DNA of 64,000 nucleotides from Chloroflexota bacterium (lineage in GTDB: Bacteria; Chloroflexota; Limnocylindria; QHBO01). Of the stretch, positions 34,278-43,467 are shown piece by piece. A program made the translations under genes and the position numbers. The stretch's first letter is position 1, and every line of letters begins with the position of its first letter. The stretch spans positions 124,001 through 188,000 of the forward strand of contig QHBO01000017.1 of the NCBI GenBank assembly GCA_003243965.1. Direction: 5' to 3'. The notes below the pieces were generated by a model. That model was not told the DNA's origin. It worked only from the letters and a program-made list of their open reading frames with translations, and ran no database searches.

Positions 34278-35781
34278 CGGCCCGCCGATCGTTCACGGTC
34301 CCCCATCCTGCGACGCGGAGCGCCTCGCGTGCCACGACGCGCTCGTCCCACCATCGACGCTCGGTCCCGTAGATGATGCACTGCTCATGGCCCTTGCCTG
34401 CGAGGAGCAGCACGTCGCCGGCGCGGGCGATGGCGACTGCGTGGGCGATGGCGGCGCGGCGATCGTCGATCACCCACAGGCGGTCACCTTCGGCGGCCCC
34501 GGCGGCGCGCGCGCCGGCCGCAATCGCCTCGTTGATGTCGCGCGGATCCTCCAGCCGCGGGTCCTCGTCGGCGATGACCAGCGCATCGGCGAGCTCCGCG
34601 ACGATCCGACCCATCGGCGCCCGCTTGCTCCGGTCGCGCTCGCCGGCCGAGCCGAAGACCACGATCAGTCGCCCGCTGGCCAGCGGGCGCAGCATGCGCA
34701 GCACCTTGCCGAGCGAGTCCGCGGTGTGCGCGTAGTCGACAATGACCGCAAACGGCTGCCCCTCGTCGATGCGCTCCATCCGCCCCGGGACGCCGGCCAC
34801 CTCGCCGAGCGCGTGGGCCGCCGTGTCCAGGTCGAGCGCCTGGGCATGGGCAAGCGCGAGCGCCGCCAGCGCGTTGTGGACGTTGAACCTGCCCGGCAGC
34901 CGCAGCCGCACCACGCCCTGCCAGCGTCCGGCGCTGGCCCGGAACCCGGTGCCGTCGGCGGTTGGCTGCAGGTCGGTGGCCCGCACATCGGCGTCGGATT
35001 CGACCCCGTAGGTCACGACCCGGCTTCGGGCGCGGGCGCGGAAATAGGCGAATGCCGCATCGTCCGCGTTGAGGATCACCAGCGGCGCCTCGTCGATCAG
35101 CCGCGCCTTGGCGGACCGGTACGCCTCCAGCGTGCCGTGAAACTCCAGATGCTCGCTGGTCACGGTGGTGACGATGCCCACGTCGAAGCGGCAGTTGCGG
35201 AGCCGGTCGAGGGCAAGGCCGTGGGACGTCGCCTCGAGGACCACGCTCTGATTGCCGGCGTCGACCATGGCCGCCAGGGTGGCCTGCAGCTCGAGCGCCT
35301 CCGGGGTCGTGTTGCGATCCTGGTTGGGCCGCACCCGGTCGCCGATCCGCAGCGCGACGGTGCCCACCATCCCCGGCCGCCGGCCTGCCGCAGCGAGCAC
35401 CGCCGCAGCCAGGTGGCTAGTGGTCGTCTTCCCGTCGGTGCCGGTTACGCCGATCACCTCGAGCCGCTCCGACGGCCGTCCATACCACGCGTCCGCCGCG
35501 TCAGCCAGGGCCCGCCGAGTGCGATCGACGATCAGCTGCGGGACGTCGATCCCCGCCGTCTCGCGCTCCGCGACGACGGCCAGCGCTCCCCGGGCCGCCG
35601 CCTGCGACACAAACCGATGCCCGTCGACGTGCACTCCCGGCACGGCGAAGAAGACCGAGCCAGGCGTCACCGACCGCGAGTCGTAGCCAAGGCCGCTCAC
35701 CTCGCCGACCGGCATGCCGACCACGCGCTCGGGCGCGATGACGTCGGTCAGCTCTCCGAGGCCCATCCGGCGCTGCGTCAC
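34261..35781 (-). CDS. murE: UDP-MurNAc-tripeptide synthetase MurE
   Basis: 506 aa. Mur ligase: GLGYDSRSVTPGSVFFAVPG, ATP loop VTGTDGKTTTSHLAAAVL, TPEALELQ, LEATSHGLALDRL, the carbamylated-Lys region YRSAKARLIDEA, and the C-terminal domain with FGSAGERDRSKRAPMGRIVAELAD. The amino-acid specificity loop reads DEDPRLEDPRD where diaminopimelate enzymes have DNPR. The Arg is kept but Asn is Asp, so mDAP or ornithine is more likely than lysine; this is inference. ATGA overlap with the preceding FemAB gene. Confidence 0.94.
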   Translation of the reverse strand: MTQRRMGLGELTDVIAPERVVGMPVGEVSGLGYDSRSVTPGSVFFAVPGVHVDGHRFVSQAAARGALAVVAERETAGIDVPQLIVDRTRRALADAADAWYGRPSERLEVIGVTGTDGKTTTSHLAAAVLAAAGRRPGMVGTVALRIGDRVRPNQDRNTTPEALELQATLAAMVDAGNQSVVLEATSHGLALDRLRNCRFDVGIVTTVTSEHLEFHGTLEAYRSAKARLIDEAPLVILNADDAAFAYFRARARSRVVTYGVESDADVRATDLQPTADGTGFRASAGRWQGVVRLRLPGRFNVHNALAALALAHAQALDLDTAAHALGEVAGVPGRMERIDEGQPFAVIVDYAHTADSLGKVLRMLRPLASGRLIVVFGSAGERDRSKRAPMGRIVAELADALVIADEDPRLEDPRDINEAIAAGARAAGAAEGDRLWVIDDRRAAIAHAVAIARAGDVLLLAGKGHEQCIIYGTERRWWDERVVAREALRVAGWGTVNDRRADDRQS

Positions 35782-36878
35782 GCGGTTCTCCCCCGCCCGA
35801 TGCGTCGGACGGATGGCGGAACGGCGGCGGCGCCCCGGCGCGCCCAGCCCCGGAGCACCGCTACCGCCTCGCGGAGGCGATAGACACTCGGCTCCAGCAC
35901 CAGCTCAAAGCTGCCCGCCCAGACCACTTCGCGGCCTCCGAATCCCTTCTTGAACAGCCCGACTCCATGCCACGGATGTTCGGGCCCGGCACCAGGAGGG
36001 GCGACTCCCCACAGGTCGTGCTCCCGTGCGCCGTGCTCGCGCGCGTAGCGCAGCATCGCCCACTGGAGCGCGTAGCTCGCGTAGCGTTTGGGCTCGCCCG
36101 GCTGCTCGCGACGGGATCCGGAAAAGAGATAGTAGGACCGATGTCCCTCGATGACGAGCATTGCCGAGGCGACCAGCTCCCCGCTCCGCCGCGCCTCGAA
36201 GATGGCGGCCCGCCCTTCGCCGGCGAGCGCCTGCCACGCCACGCGATAGCGGTCCAGGCGAGGCATCGGGAAGCCGGCGCGGCGCTGGGTCTCGCCGACC
36301 AATCGGTACAGCTCATCGACGGCCTCCCGGTCACCAGGGTCGTCGGTCGACGTCACCTCCACACCCTCCCGCTCGGCACGGCGGACCGCATACCGCGTGT
36401 CGCGGTCGAAGCCGGCGAGGAGGGCCTGGTCGTCGCCGAGCGACACGACCCGCGTCTGCCCAACCTGCACCGAGGGCCTTCGCCGCAGCCGGTGGCCGCG
36501 GAATGCCGCTGCACGGCCGCTCCCGGCCTCGACCCGCGGCTCCAGCCTGATGGCGATCGCCCGCTGTGCGGTGCCCGCCGATACGAGCGCTCCGAGCATC
36601 TCGGTCACCCACTCCGCGGCACGTGGATGGTCGTAGTCGAGGACCGGTCCGTGGGGCACGTACCAGAACGTGCGGCCACCGGGCAGCCGGCGCACCTGCG
36701 CCGCGGCGATGGCGACCACCCGGCCCTCGTCCTCGAGTACGTAGCGACGCTGCGGCTCCCCGTCCAGGGCGGCGACCGCACCCCAGCCCCAGTCATGAAG
36801 GAAGTCGCCGGCAGGACTCGTCGCCAGATGCCCCTGCCAGGCATCGCGGTCCGAGTCGAGGGCGGGGCGGACGGTCAA
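35778..36878 (-). CDS. FemAB-family aminoacyltransferase (second copy)
   Basis: 366 aa from a TTG at 36878 that overlaps the murJ stop as TTGA; codons upstream lie in murJ. FemAB signatures: FLHDWGWGAVAALDG, RRLPGGRTFWYVPHGPVLD, DRDTRYAVRRAEREGVEV, YYLFSGSRREQPGEPKRYAS, LQWAMLRYAREHGAREHDLWG and VGLFKKGFGGREVVWAGSFEL. It is clearly a divergent paralogue of the copy at 33.2-34.3 kb. Two FemAB enzymes around murE suggest sequential addition of bridge residues. Confidence 0.85.
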   Translation of the reverse strand: MTVRPALDSDRDAWQGHLATSPAGDFLHDWGWGAVAALDGEPQRRYVLEDEGRVVAIAAAQVRRLPGGRTFWYVPHGPVLDYDHPRAAEWVTEMLGALVSAGTAQRAIAIRLEPRVEAGSGRAAAFRGHRLRRRPSVQVGQTRVVSLGDDQALLAGFDRDTRYAVRRAEREGVEVTSTDDPGDREAVDELYRLVGETQRRAGFPMPRLDRYRVAWQALAGEGRAAIFEARRSGELVASAMLVIEGHRSYYLFSGSRREQPGEPKRYASYALQWAMLRYAREHGAREHDLWGVAPPGAGPEHPWHGVGLFKKGFGGREVVWAGSFELVLEPSVYRLREAVAVLRGWARRGAAAVPPSVRRIGRGRTA

Positions 36879-38494
36879 CGCGGCGACCGTCGGACACGCT
36901 GCAGCAGATACCCGCGCAGCTGGAGCAGCTCCGGAGAGTGCAGCGCGCCGGCCACCACCACAAAGATCGCGATCCCCAGCGTCGAGAGGCTGAGGAGCAG
37001 GGCGAGGCGGCCGATCGCGTTGTCGGCGACCGAGCGCAGCCAGGCGTCCGCGAGAGTGATACCGCCGAGCATCACCAGCGCGGCTGCCAGCGCCGCGATC
37101 CCCGACCGCAGCGCAGAGGTTGCGATCCGGGCGCCGTCGACCGACTCGATCCGTCGACGGAGCGACCAGATCAGCCCGAGCACCTCGAGCGTGGCGCTGA
37201 TCGAGAGCGCGAGGGCCAGGCCGTCGATGCCCATCGGTCCGACGAGCCAGACCATGAGCGGAACGTTGATCACCACCGCCACGAACGCCCAGAGCACCGG
37301 AATCTTGGTGTCCTGCATCGCGTAGAACGCGCGCGTCACGACATGCACCACGATGTGAGCGCCGAGGGCCAGACTGAAGAAGGCGAGCGCATCCGCGGTC
37401 CGCGCGGCGGAGGTGGCGCTGAACAGCCCGTACTGGAAGAACACCGCGGTCAGCGGCTCCCGCAGCACGACCATGATCGCGGTCAGCGGAGCGGCCACGA
37501 AGAGGAGGAGCCGCATGCTCCCCGACACCTGGCGGCGGATCTCGCCGACGTTGCCGAGCGCGGCGTCGCGCGAGAGCCCCGGGAAGAGCGCGATGGCGAT
37601 GCTGACCCCGATGACGCCGACCGGAATCTGGCTCAGCTGGAATGCGTAGTTGTAGGCGGTGATGCTGCCTTCCTGCAGCCCGGAGGCGAGCACGGTGCTG
37701 ACGATGAAGTTGAGCTGCCCGGCGGCAAGCCCGAGCGTGCGGGGCCCCATCAGCCACGCAACGCGCCGCACCCCAGGATGCGAAAGGCCGATCGTCAGGT
37801 CATAGCGCTGGCCGACCGCGGCGAGATCGGGCAGCTGCACCAGCAGATGGGCGAGCGAGGCGACCGCCACGCCGACCGCCAGGCCCTCGACCCCCAGATA
37901 CGGCACCAGGAACACGGCCGCGGCGATGATCACCGCGTTGTAGACCAGCGGAGCGAGCGCGGGGATCGTGAAGCGTTCGTAGCTGTTGAGGATGCCGCTC
38001 ACCACCGCGCCCATCCCGATGAACACCGGCGAGAGGAGCATGACCCGCGTCATGCGAACCGTCAGCTCGGTGGTCGGCACGTCGAACCCGGGCGTCACGA
38101 TCGGCACGATCAGCGGCGCGAAGATCGCCATCAGCAGGCTCGCCGCGGCAAGCACGATGACCACCAGGTTCATCACGCTGCTCGCCAACCGCCACGCCTC
38201 CCGCTCCTGGTCGCGGGCCCGATAGGCGGTGAAGACCGGGATCAGCGCCGAGGCCAGCGCGCCCGCGACCACCAGCTGAAAGATCGCGTCCGGGATGCGA
38301 AATGCGGCGAAGTAGGCGTCCAGTTCGCGGCTTGCGCCGAACTGCGAGCCGATGACCACCAGCCGTACCCACCCGAGCAGTCGTCCCAACAGCGCCGCGA
38401 CGGTGATGATCAGGCTGACGGTGACCAGCACTCGGCCGGCCGAGGGTGGTGTCGGCCGCTCGAGGGGGGTTGCCTGCGGTCCTTCGGCCGCCAC
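36875..38494 (-). CDS. murJ: Lipid II flippase MurJ
   Basis: 539 aa, about 14 TM helices. It shows the MviN/MurJ N-terminal signature LLGRLLGWVRLVVIGSQFGASRELDAYFAAFRIPD (positions ~36-70), GALASALIPVF and the PIGVIGVSIAIALFPGLSRDA segment. MurJ flips undecaprenyl-linked lipid II across the membrane. It abuts the xerC stop with no gap and is coupled to the FemAB gene. Confidence 0.95.
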   Translation of the reverse strand: MAAEGPQATPLERPTPPSAGRVLVTVSLIITVAALLGRLLGWVRLVVIGSQFGASRELDAYFAAFRIPDAIFQLVVAGALASALIPVFTAYRARDQEREAWRLASSVMNLVVIVLAAASLLMAIFAPLIVPIVTPGFDVPTTELTVRMTRVMLLSPVFIGMGAVVSGILNSYERFTIPALAPLVYNAVIIAAAVFLVPYLGVEGLAVGVAVASLAHLLVQLPDLAAVGQRYDLTIGLSHPGVRRVAWLMGPRTLGLAAGQLNFIVSTVLASGLQEGSITAYNYAFQLSQIPVGVIGVSIAIALFPGLSRDAALGNVGEIRRQVSGSMRLLLFVAAPLTAIMVVLREPLTAVFFQYGLFSATSAARTADALAFFSLALGAHIVVHVVTRAFYAMQDTKIPVLWAFVAVVINVPLMVWLVGPMGIDGLALALSISATLEVLGLIWSLRRRIESVDGARIATSALRSGIAALAAALVMLGGITLADAWLRSVADNAIGRLALLLSLSTLGIAIFVVVAGALHSPELLQLRGYLLQRVRRSPR

Positions 38495-39451
38495 CTACCC
38501 GGATCGCCCCGCGGCTCGCGCACGACCCGACCGTGGATGCGCGGCTCGGTACGCCGAGCGCAGCGTGGCATCGGAGAGGTGCGTGTAGACCTGGGTGGTG
38601 GCGAGGTTGGCGTGGCCCAGCAGATGCTGGACGCTGCGCAGGTCGGCGCCACCTTCGAGAAGGTGGGTCGCAAACGAGTGGCGAAGGGTATGGGGCGAGG
38701 TGCCTGCCGGCACGCCGCTGTAGCGGACCCAGCGATCCACGATCATCCGTGCGCCGCGGGCGGTCAGCGGCCCCCCGCCGGCGTTCAGGAACAGCCGGGC
38801 GCTCCGCGCTCGACCGACGGCAAGGGCCGGTCGCCGCCGCAGGTAGCGGGCGAGGGCGCCGGCGGCCGGCCGGCCGAAGAGGAGCTCGCGTTCCTTGCTC
38901 CCCTTCCCGACCACACGCAGGCGGCGTCGCTCGAGATCGACGCGGTCGATCGTCAGCCCCGCGAGCTCGGAGATCCGCATTCCGGTCGCGTACAGCATCT
39001 CGAGCAGCGCAGCATCTCGGAGCAGCAGGTCCTGCTGGCCGGCGGGGAATCTGGTCGGTGCCTCGACCAGCTGTCGCGCCTCGTCGAGGGAGAGGACGCG
39101 CGGCAGCCTGGCGGGGCGCCGCGGTCGGCGAACGCCGAGCAATGGGTTGGCGGCGATCCAGCCCTGCCGCGCGGCGTAGCGGTAGAAGCTGCGCACCGCC
39201 GATAGAGACCCACCCACGGTCGAGGCCGACAGGTCGCGCTCAGCCAGGCGGGCGAGGTGTGCCCGCAGGGTGCCGCGATCCGGAGCGAGCCAAGAGACTC
39301 CATGTCCATCGAGGAATGCGAGAAATTCGGCGACGTGGCGCTGGTACTCACGCACGGTGCCCTCGGGCGCGTTTCGGGCGCGAAGCGCGCCGAGGAAGCT
39401 CGCGAACGCGGCGCGCGCGGCAGGCGGCGCGGTCGTGCCGCCGTCAGGCAC
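38495..39451 (-). CDS. xerC: XerC-type tyrosine recombinase
   Basis: 318 aa from a GTG at 39451, 8 nt inside topA; the longer frame would be topA shadow. Core-binding SAM domain (NAPEGTVREYQRHVAEFLAFL), then catalytic Arg in LYATGMRISELAGL, Lys in VVGKGSKERELLF, SPHTLRHSFATHLLEGGADL, and LLGHANLATTQVYTHLS with the Tyr nucleophile. The topA-xerC pairing is standard in Gram-positive-type genomes. It presumably works with the XerD-type protein at 4.6 kb. Confidence 0.88.
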   Translation of the reverse strand: MPDGGTTAPPAARAAFASFLGALRARNAPEGTVREYQRHVAEFLAFLDGHGVSWLAPDRGTLRAHLARLAERDLSASTVGGSLSAVRSFYRYAARQGWIAANPLLGVRRPRRPARLPRVLSLDEARQLVEAPTRFPAGQQDLLLRDAALLEMLYATGMRISELAGLTIDRVDLERRRLRVVGKGSKERELLFGRPAAGALARYLRRRPALAVGRARSARLFLNAGGGPLTARGARMIVDRWVRYSGVPAGTSPHTLRHSFATHLLEGGADLRSVQHLLGHANLATTQVYTHLSDATLRSAYRAAHPRSGRARAAGRSG

Positions 39452-41648
39452 GGGGCGCGGCCGCGGCGCGCCGCGGCGGGGGTCGGCGCGCTCCAGCCCG
39501 TGGCTCACTCCCCGGCCTGGTCCAGCTCGAGTAATCGCACTCCGGGTAGCGATCGCATCCCCAGAAGGTGCGCCCGCGACGTGCACGCTTGGTGGTCACG
39601 GTGCCGGTCCCGCACTGCGGGCATGGGCCGAAGCGCTCCGCCGGGGTGGCGTCCTTCTTGACGTACCGACACTCCGGATAGCGGTCGCAGGCCACGAACG
39701 CACCGAAGCGTCCGCGTTTGGCGGCCAGGTGGCCCTGGCCACACTCCGGGCAGGCCTCCCCGACGCCGGGCAGCTCCGGAAGGTCGGCCTCCTCGCCGGG
39801 GAGCGGCTGGGTGTACGTGCACGCGGGGTAGTCGCTGCAGCCGAGAAACCAGCCGTTGCGCCCGAATCGCTTCACAAGCGGATGCCCCGAGATCGGGCAC
39901 GGGATGTCGGTCACTTCGACCTGCTTGGCGATCTTCTCGCGTCCCTCGGTGACCTTGGCGATGAACGGCGTGTAGAAGTCCCGGACCATCGGGACCCATT
40001 CTCGATGCCCCCGCGCGACATCGTCGAGCCGCTCCTCCATGCGCGCGGTGAACTCGAGGTCGACCACCTCGGAGAAATGCTCGACCAGCAGGTCAGTGAC
40101 GCGCGTGGCGGCTTCGGTGGGGGTCAGTCGCCGGTCGGCGATCGTCACGTAGCCTCGCTGCCGAATCGTGTCGATGGTCGGCGCGTACGTGGACGGACGA
40201 CCGATCCCATGCTCCTCGAGCGCCTTGATGAGCGTCGCCTCGGTGTATCGCGGGGGCGGTTGGGTGAAATGCTGCTCCGCCTCCAGAGCGCGCAGCGCGA
40301 GCTGCTCGCCATCGGTCAGCTCCGGAAGGACCGTCAGCCGCTCTTCCTCCTCGTCGTCGCGCCCCTCCACGTACACCGCCTGGTAGCCGTCGAAGACCCG
40401 CTTGCTGGCGCCGGAGTGCAGTGTGTAGCGCCCGGCGCCAATGTCGACGGCGACCTGGTCGAAGACGGCGGGCGCCATCTGGCTTGCCACCGCCCGCTTC
40501 CAGATCAGCTCGTACAACCGGTGCTCCTCCGGCTTGAGGTAGGGTTTCACCGATTCGGGCGTGCGACCCAAGCTGCTGGGTCGGATCGCCTCGTGGGCTT
40601 CCTGCGCACCCCGACTGGTGGTGCGGTACACATTCGGCCGGCGTGGAACGAACTCAGGCCCGAAGCGCTCGCCGATCAGGGCTCGTGCCTCCGCCACCGC
40701 CCCACTCGAGAGCGACACGGAGTCGGTGCGCATGTAGGTGATCAGGCCCGCCTGACCGTCGGGCAGCGCGACCCCCTCATACAGTCGTTGGGCAACGCTC
40801 ATCGTCCGCCGCGCGCCGAACCCGAGCTTGCGTGATGCCTCCTGCTGCAGCGTGCTGGTGGTGAAGGGTGCCGGAGCGTTTCTGCGACGCTGGGTGCGTG
40901 ACACCTTCGCCACCCGGAACTCCGCCGTGCGCAGCGCCGACTCGTGCTCCCGGGCCTCGTCCTCCGAGCTGATCCGCGCCTTCTCGCCGTCGATACGAGT
41001 CAGGTCGGCACCGAATGTCGCCTCCCCGTCCCGGCGCGACAGCCGCGCCGTGAGGGTCCAGTACTCCTCCGCACGGAAGGCCTGGACCTCCCGCTCGCGG
41101 TCGACCACCAGGCGGACCGCAACGCTCTGCACCCTCCCCGCCGAGAGGCCGCGTCGCACCTTGCTCGAAACGAGCGGGCTGAGCTTGTAGCCGACCAGCC
41201 GGTCGATGATCCGCCGCGCCTGCTGCGCGTTCACGAGGTCCAGGTTGAGTTGCCGCGGATGCGCGAACGCCTCCTCGATCGCCGGCTTGGTGATCTCGCT
41301 GAAGGTCACCCGCCGGATCCGGTCCTGGGGCAGCTGCGCATACTCGGCGATGTGCCAGGCGATCGACTCCCCCTCGCGGTCGAGGTCAGTGGCGAGCCAC
41401 ACCTGAGCGGCGCGCCCGGCCTCGTGGGTCAGGCGCTCGAGCTCCCGCCGTCGCTCCTTGAGCGGCTCGTAGCGCGGCGCGAAGTCGCCGTCCACGTCCA
41501 CCCCGAGGCCCCGCTGGGGGAGGTCCCGGACGTGGCCGAATGAGGCCATGACGGTATAGCCCGGCCCCAGGTAACGTTCGATGGTCTTCGCCTTCGCGGG
41601 CGACTCGACGATCACCAGATCGCCGCCAGACGAGCTCTTGCGTGGCAT
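39444..41648 (-). CDS. topA: DNA topoisomerase I
   Basis: 734 aa. Toprim domain (LVIVESPAKAKTIERYLG and DLDREGESIAWHI), type IA core with the active-site Tyr in GLITYMRTDSVSL, and three C-terminal C4 zinc-ribbon repeats (CPISG..., CPECGQG..., CPQCGTG...), ending in a basic Arg/Ala tail. It relaxes negative supercoils. The start ATG is preceded by TACACT at 9 nt. It heads the operon leading to xerC, murJ, femAB, murE. Confidence 0.97.
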   Translation of the reverse strand: MPRKSSSGGDLVIVESPAKAKTIERYLGPGYTVMASFGHVRDLPQRGLGVDVDGDFAPRYEPLKERRRELERLTHEAGRAAQVWLATDLDREGESIAWHIAEYAQLPQDRIRRVTFSEITKPAIEEAFAHPRQLNLDLVNAQQARRIIDRLVGYKLSPLVSSKVRRGLSAGRVQSVAVRLVVDREREVQAFRAEEYWTLTARLSRRDGEATFGADLTRIDGEKARISSEDEAREHESALRTAEFRVAKVSRTQRRRNAPAPFTTSTLQQEASRKLGFGARRTMSVAQRLYEGVALPDGQAGLITYMRTDSVSLSSGAVAEARALIGERFGPEFVPRRPNVYRTTSRGAQEAHEAIRPSSLGRTPESVKPYLKPEEHRLYELIWKRAVASQMAPAVFDQVAVDIGAGRYTLHSGASKRVFDGYQAVYVEGRDDEEEERLTVLPELTDGEQLALRALEAEQHFTQPPPRYTEATLIKALEEHGIGRPSTYAPTIDTIRQRGYVTIADRRLTPTEAATRVTDLLVEHFSEVVDLEFTARMEERLDDVARGHREWVPMVRDFYTPFIAKVTEGREKIAKQVEVTDIPCPISGHPLVKRFGRNGWFLGCSDYPACTYTQPLPGEEADLPELPGVGEACPECGQGHLAAKRGRFGAFVACDRYPECRYVKKDATPAERFGPCPQCGTGTVTTKRARRGRTFWGCDRYPECDYSSWTRPGSEPRAGARRPPPRRAAAAPRA

Positions 41649-41657
41649 CGGTCAGGG

Positions 41658-41663
41658 AGTGTA
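41658..41663 (-). promoter_or_regulatory. Predicted -10 box for topA operon
   Basis: TACACT, 9 nt upstream of the topA ATG, no Shine-Dalgarno between. The same hexamer precedes hisS. Confidence 0.45.
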
Positions 41664-41714
41664 GCACCGGCCACCGGCGCCTCCCGTGTGGCGTCTGGCT
41701 GGGCCCGTCGGGGG

Positions 41715-43388
41715 TCAGTTCACGTAGTCCCAGGTGATGATCACGCGCTGTCCGTCGGTGGCAATCCCGACTCCGACGCGGCGGAACCGGCCGTCGAGCA
41801 CGTTGGCGATGTGGTTGAACAGGCCCGGGAAGGGCTCCGCCATGAACTGCGCATGGCACCAGCTCAGGGTTGCCGTCGGACCGATGCCGACGTAATAGCA
41901 CTGGTTCTCGCCCGCCGCGGAGAATCGGACTCCGCCTGCCAGCAACCTGTCGCGATACGTCATCCCATTCGGCGAGACGTGGCTGAAGTAGCCGTTCCGC
42001 AGCTGGTCCCAGGCGTGGGCGCTGGCCACTGCCGTGACTGCCGGATCGAGAACCACCGGAGCGAAGCCGTAGGCCGCGCGCGAGGCATTGATCTGGTTCA
42101 GCGCGTACTGCAGCAGGCTTCCCGATGCCGCGGGCGCCGGGACCGGTGCGGGCCGCGGCCGGGCCGCAGGCACCGCGCCGGTGGCTGGCGTCACCGCGGC
42201 CGCCGACGGCACGCTGACCGCCGGATCCGCCGTGGAGAAGCGGTACGAGAGGCTGATCGGGTTGCCATCCGCGTCGCTGGCACCGGTCCCGAGTCGGACC
42301 TCGTACCGATGGCCGAGGGCCAACGGAGCGGGCTGGTAGCGGAGCTGGCTGGCCTCAGCGGCCCACCGCATGCTGCCCGGCACCGTTGCGCCGCTGGTCA
42401 GGTCGATGAGGCGGAATGCCCGCCCCGTTGCCCTGGCGTCCATCGACTGGCTGAACCACAGCTCAACGCGGCCAGACGTCACGTTGGCCGCGTTGACCGC
42501 CGGGGTCGCCTTGACCACCTGCGCCCTCGCCCGAGTGGTGAATGAGAACGTGTCATCCCCGCCGATCGGATTGCCGAGCGCATCGTGGGCTCCGGCGACG
42601 CCGATCGTGTACCGCACGTTGGGACGCAACCGCTGGGTCGGTGCGAATACCAGAGTCGTGCCCCTCCAGACCACGGTGCCTCGGATCGCGGGCGCCACGG
42701 TGAGGTTGTGCTCGACGTCGGACTGGTCCATCGCGGCGCTGAATCCGATCGTGACCTGCGTGGCGGCACTCACGTCCGCGGCCGTAGTGCGCGGCGGGGC
42801 CGCCTCAGCCTTGGTTGGGCCGCCCTCCGGGACGCGCAGTAGCGCCCGTGGGCGGCGGGCGGGATCCGCATCGGCGTTCGCCAGCCGCACTCTGAAGCTG
42901 TCGACCACAGGGGCCGTCTGGGTTGTGAAGCTGAACCGCAGCGGCGCCTCGAGGCGGGATCCGTCCGAACGGCTCGCCTGCCCGCCGACGAGCACCACGT
43001 ACCGCTCATCGGCGAGCCAGTGGCGCCGCGCCGTCAACAGGACCGATCGATGGTCGGCACTCCATCGGAAGCTGACCGGCACCTCTGGCAGGACGGTCGT
43101 CGCGGCCTCGACCGAACCGCGATCCATCGGCGCATCGAATCGCAACAGGACCGGCCGATTGGTGGCCAGCGCAATGCCGACGTTCTGCGGAAGGATCGAG
43201 GGCGGTGCCGTCCGAATCGGGGTCAGACCTGCCTGGCTGACGCCCTGGCGCGAGAGGCTGAAGACGATAGCGAGCGCCAGCCCCGCGATGGCGACGCGGG
43301 TGATGACCGGATGGCGGGGGGCGGTGCGGGAGAGGTGAGGGTGGAAGAGGGCGGCGGTCGCCGCGCGGATGTTTCGGATCGAACGCAA
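41715..43388 (-). CDS. Secreted protein with Ig-like repeats and C-terminal CAP domain
   Basis: 557 aa from a TTG at 43388. This start has AGGAG 9 nt upstream and lies downstream of a TATACT box, whereas earlier codons would fall in the promoter and dprA. A membrane helix near residues 32-48 is a signal anchor or signal peptide. Then come about three bacterial Ig-like (Big_5/SbsA-type) repeats with VTIGFSAAMDQ, LVFAPTQRLRPNVRYTIGV and VELWFSQSMDA. A Pro/Ala linker leads to a CAP/SCP domain (LNQINASRAAYGFAPVVLDP, HAWDQLRNGYFSHVSPNG, GENQCYYVG). It is probably a wall-surface protein; the substrate is unknown. Confidence 0.8.
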   Translation of the reverse strand: MRSIRNIRAATAALFHPHLSRTAPRHPVITRVAIAGLALAIVFSLSRQGVSQAGLTPIRTAPPSILPQNVGIALATNRPVLLRFDAPMDRGSVEAATTVLPEVPVSFRWSADHRSVLLTARRHWLADERYVVLVGGQASRSDGSRLEAPLRFSFTTQTAPVVDSFRVRLANADADPARRPRALLRVPEGGPTKAEAAPPRTTAADVSAATQVTIGFSAAMDQSDVEHNLTVAPAIRGTVVWRGTTLVFAPTQRLRPNVRYTIGVAGAHDALGNPIGGDDTFSFTTRARAQVVKATPAVNAANVTSGRVELWFSQSMDARATGRAFRLIDLTSGATVPGSMRWAAEASQLRYQPAPLALGHRYEVRLGTGASDADGNPISLSYRFSTADPAVSVPSAAAVTPATGAVPAARPRPAPVPAPAASGSLLQYALNQINASRAAYGFAPVVLDPAVTAVASAHAWDQLRNGYFSHVSPNGMTYRDRLLAGGVRFSAAGENQCYYVGIGPTATLSWCHAQFMAEPFPGLFNHIANVLDGRFRRVGVGIATDGQRVIITWDYVN

Positions 43389-43455
43389 TAGACAAGGCTC
43401 CTGCGGGGTGCGTCGACCCCGGCCTTCCGGGTCGACGTCGTTGATGGGCCCGGCC

Positions 43456-43461
43456 AGTATA
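43456..43461 (-). promoter_or_regulatory. Predicted -10 box for the CAP-domain gene
   Basis: CCTATACT on the minus strand, partly inside the non-coding side of the dprA 3' end. Predicted leader ~60 nt containing AGGAG before the TTG. No clear -35. Confidence 0.55.
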
Positions 43462-43467
43462 GGCAGC

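Noticed and set aside
36566-39205. 879-codon plus-strand open frame
   Set aside because: Antisense of murJ, xerC and femAB-2; composition is Arg/His/Glu rich without domains.
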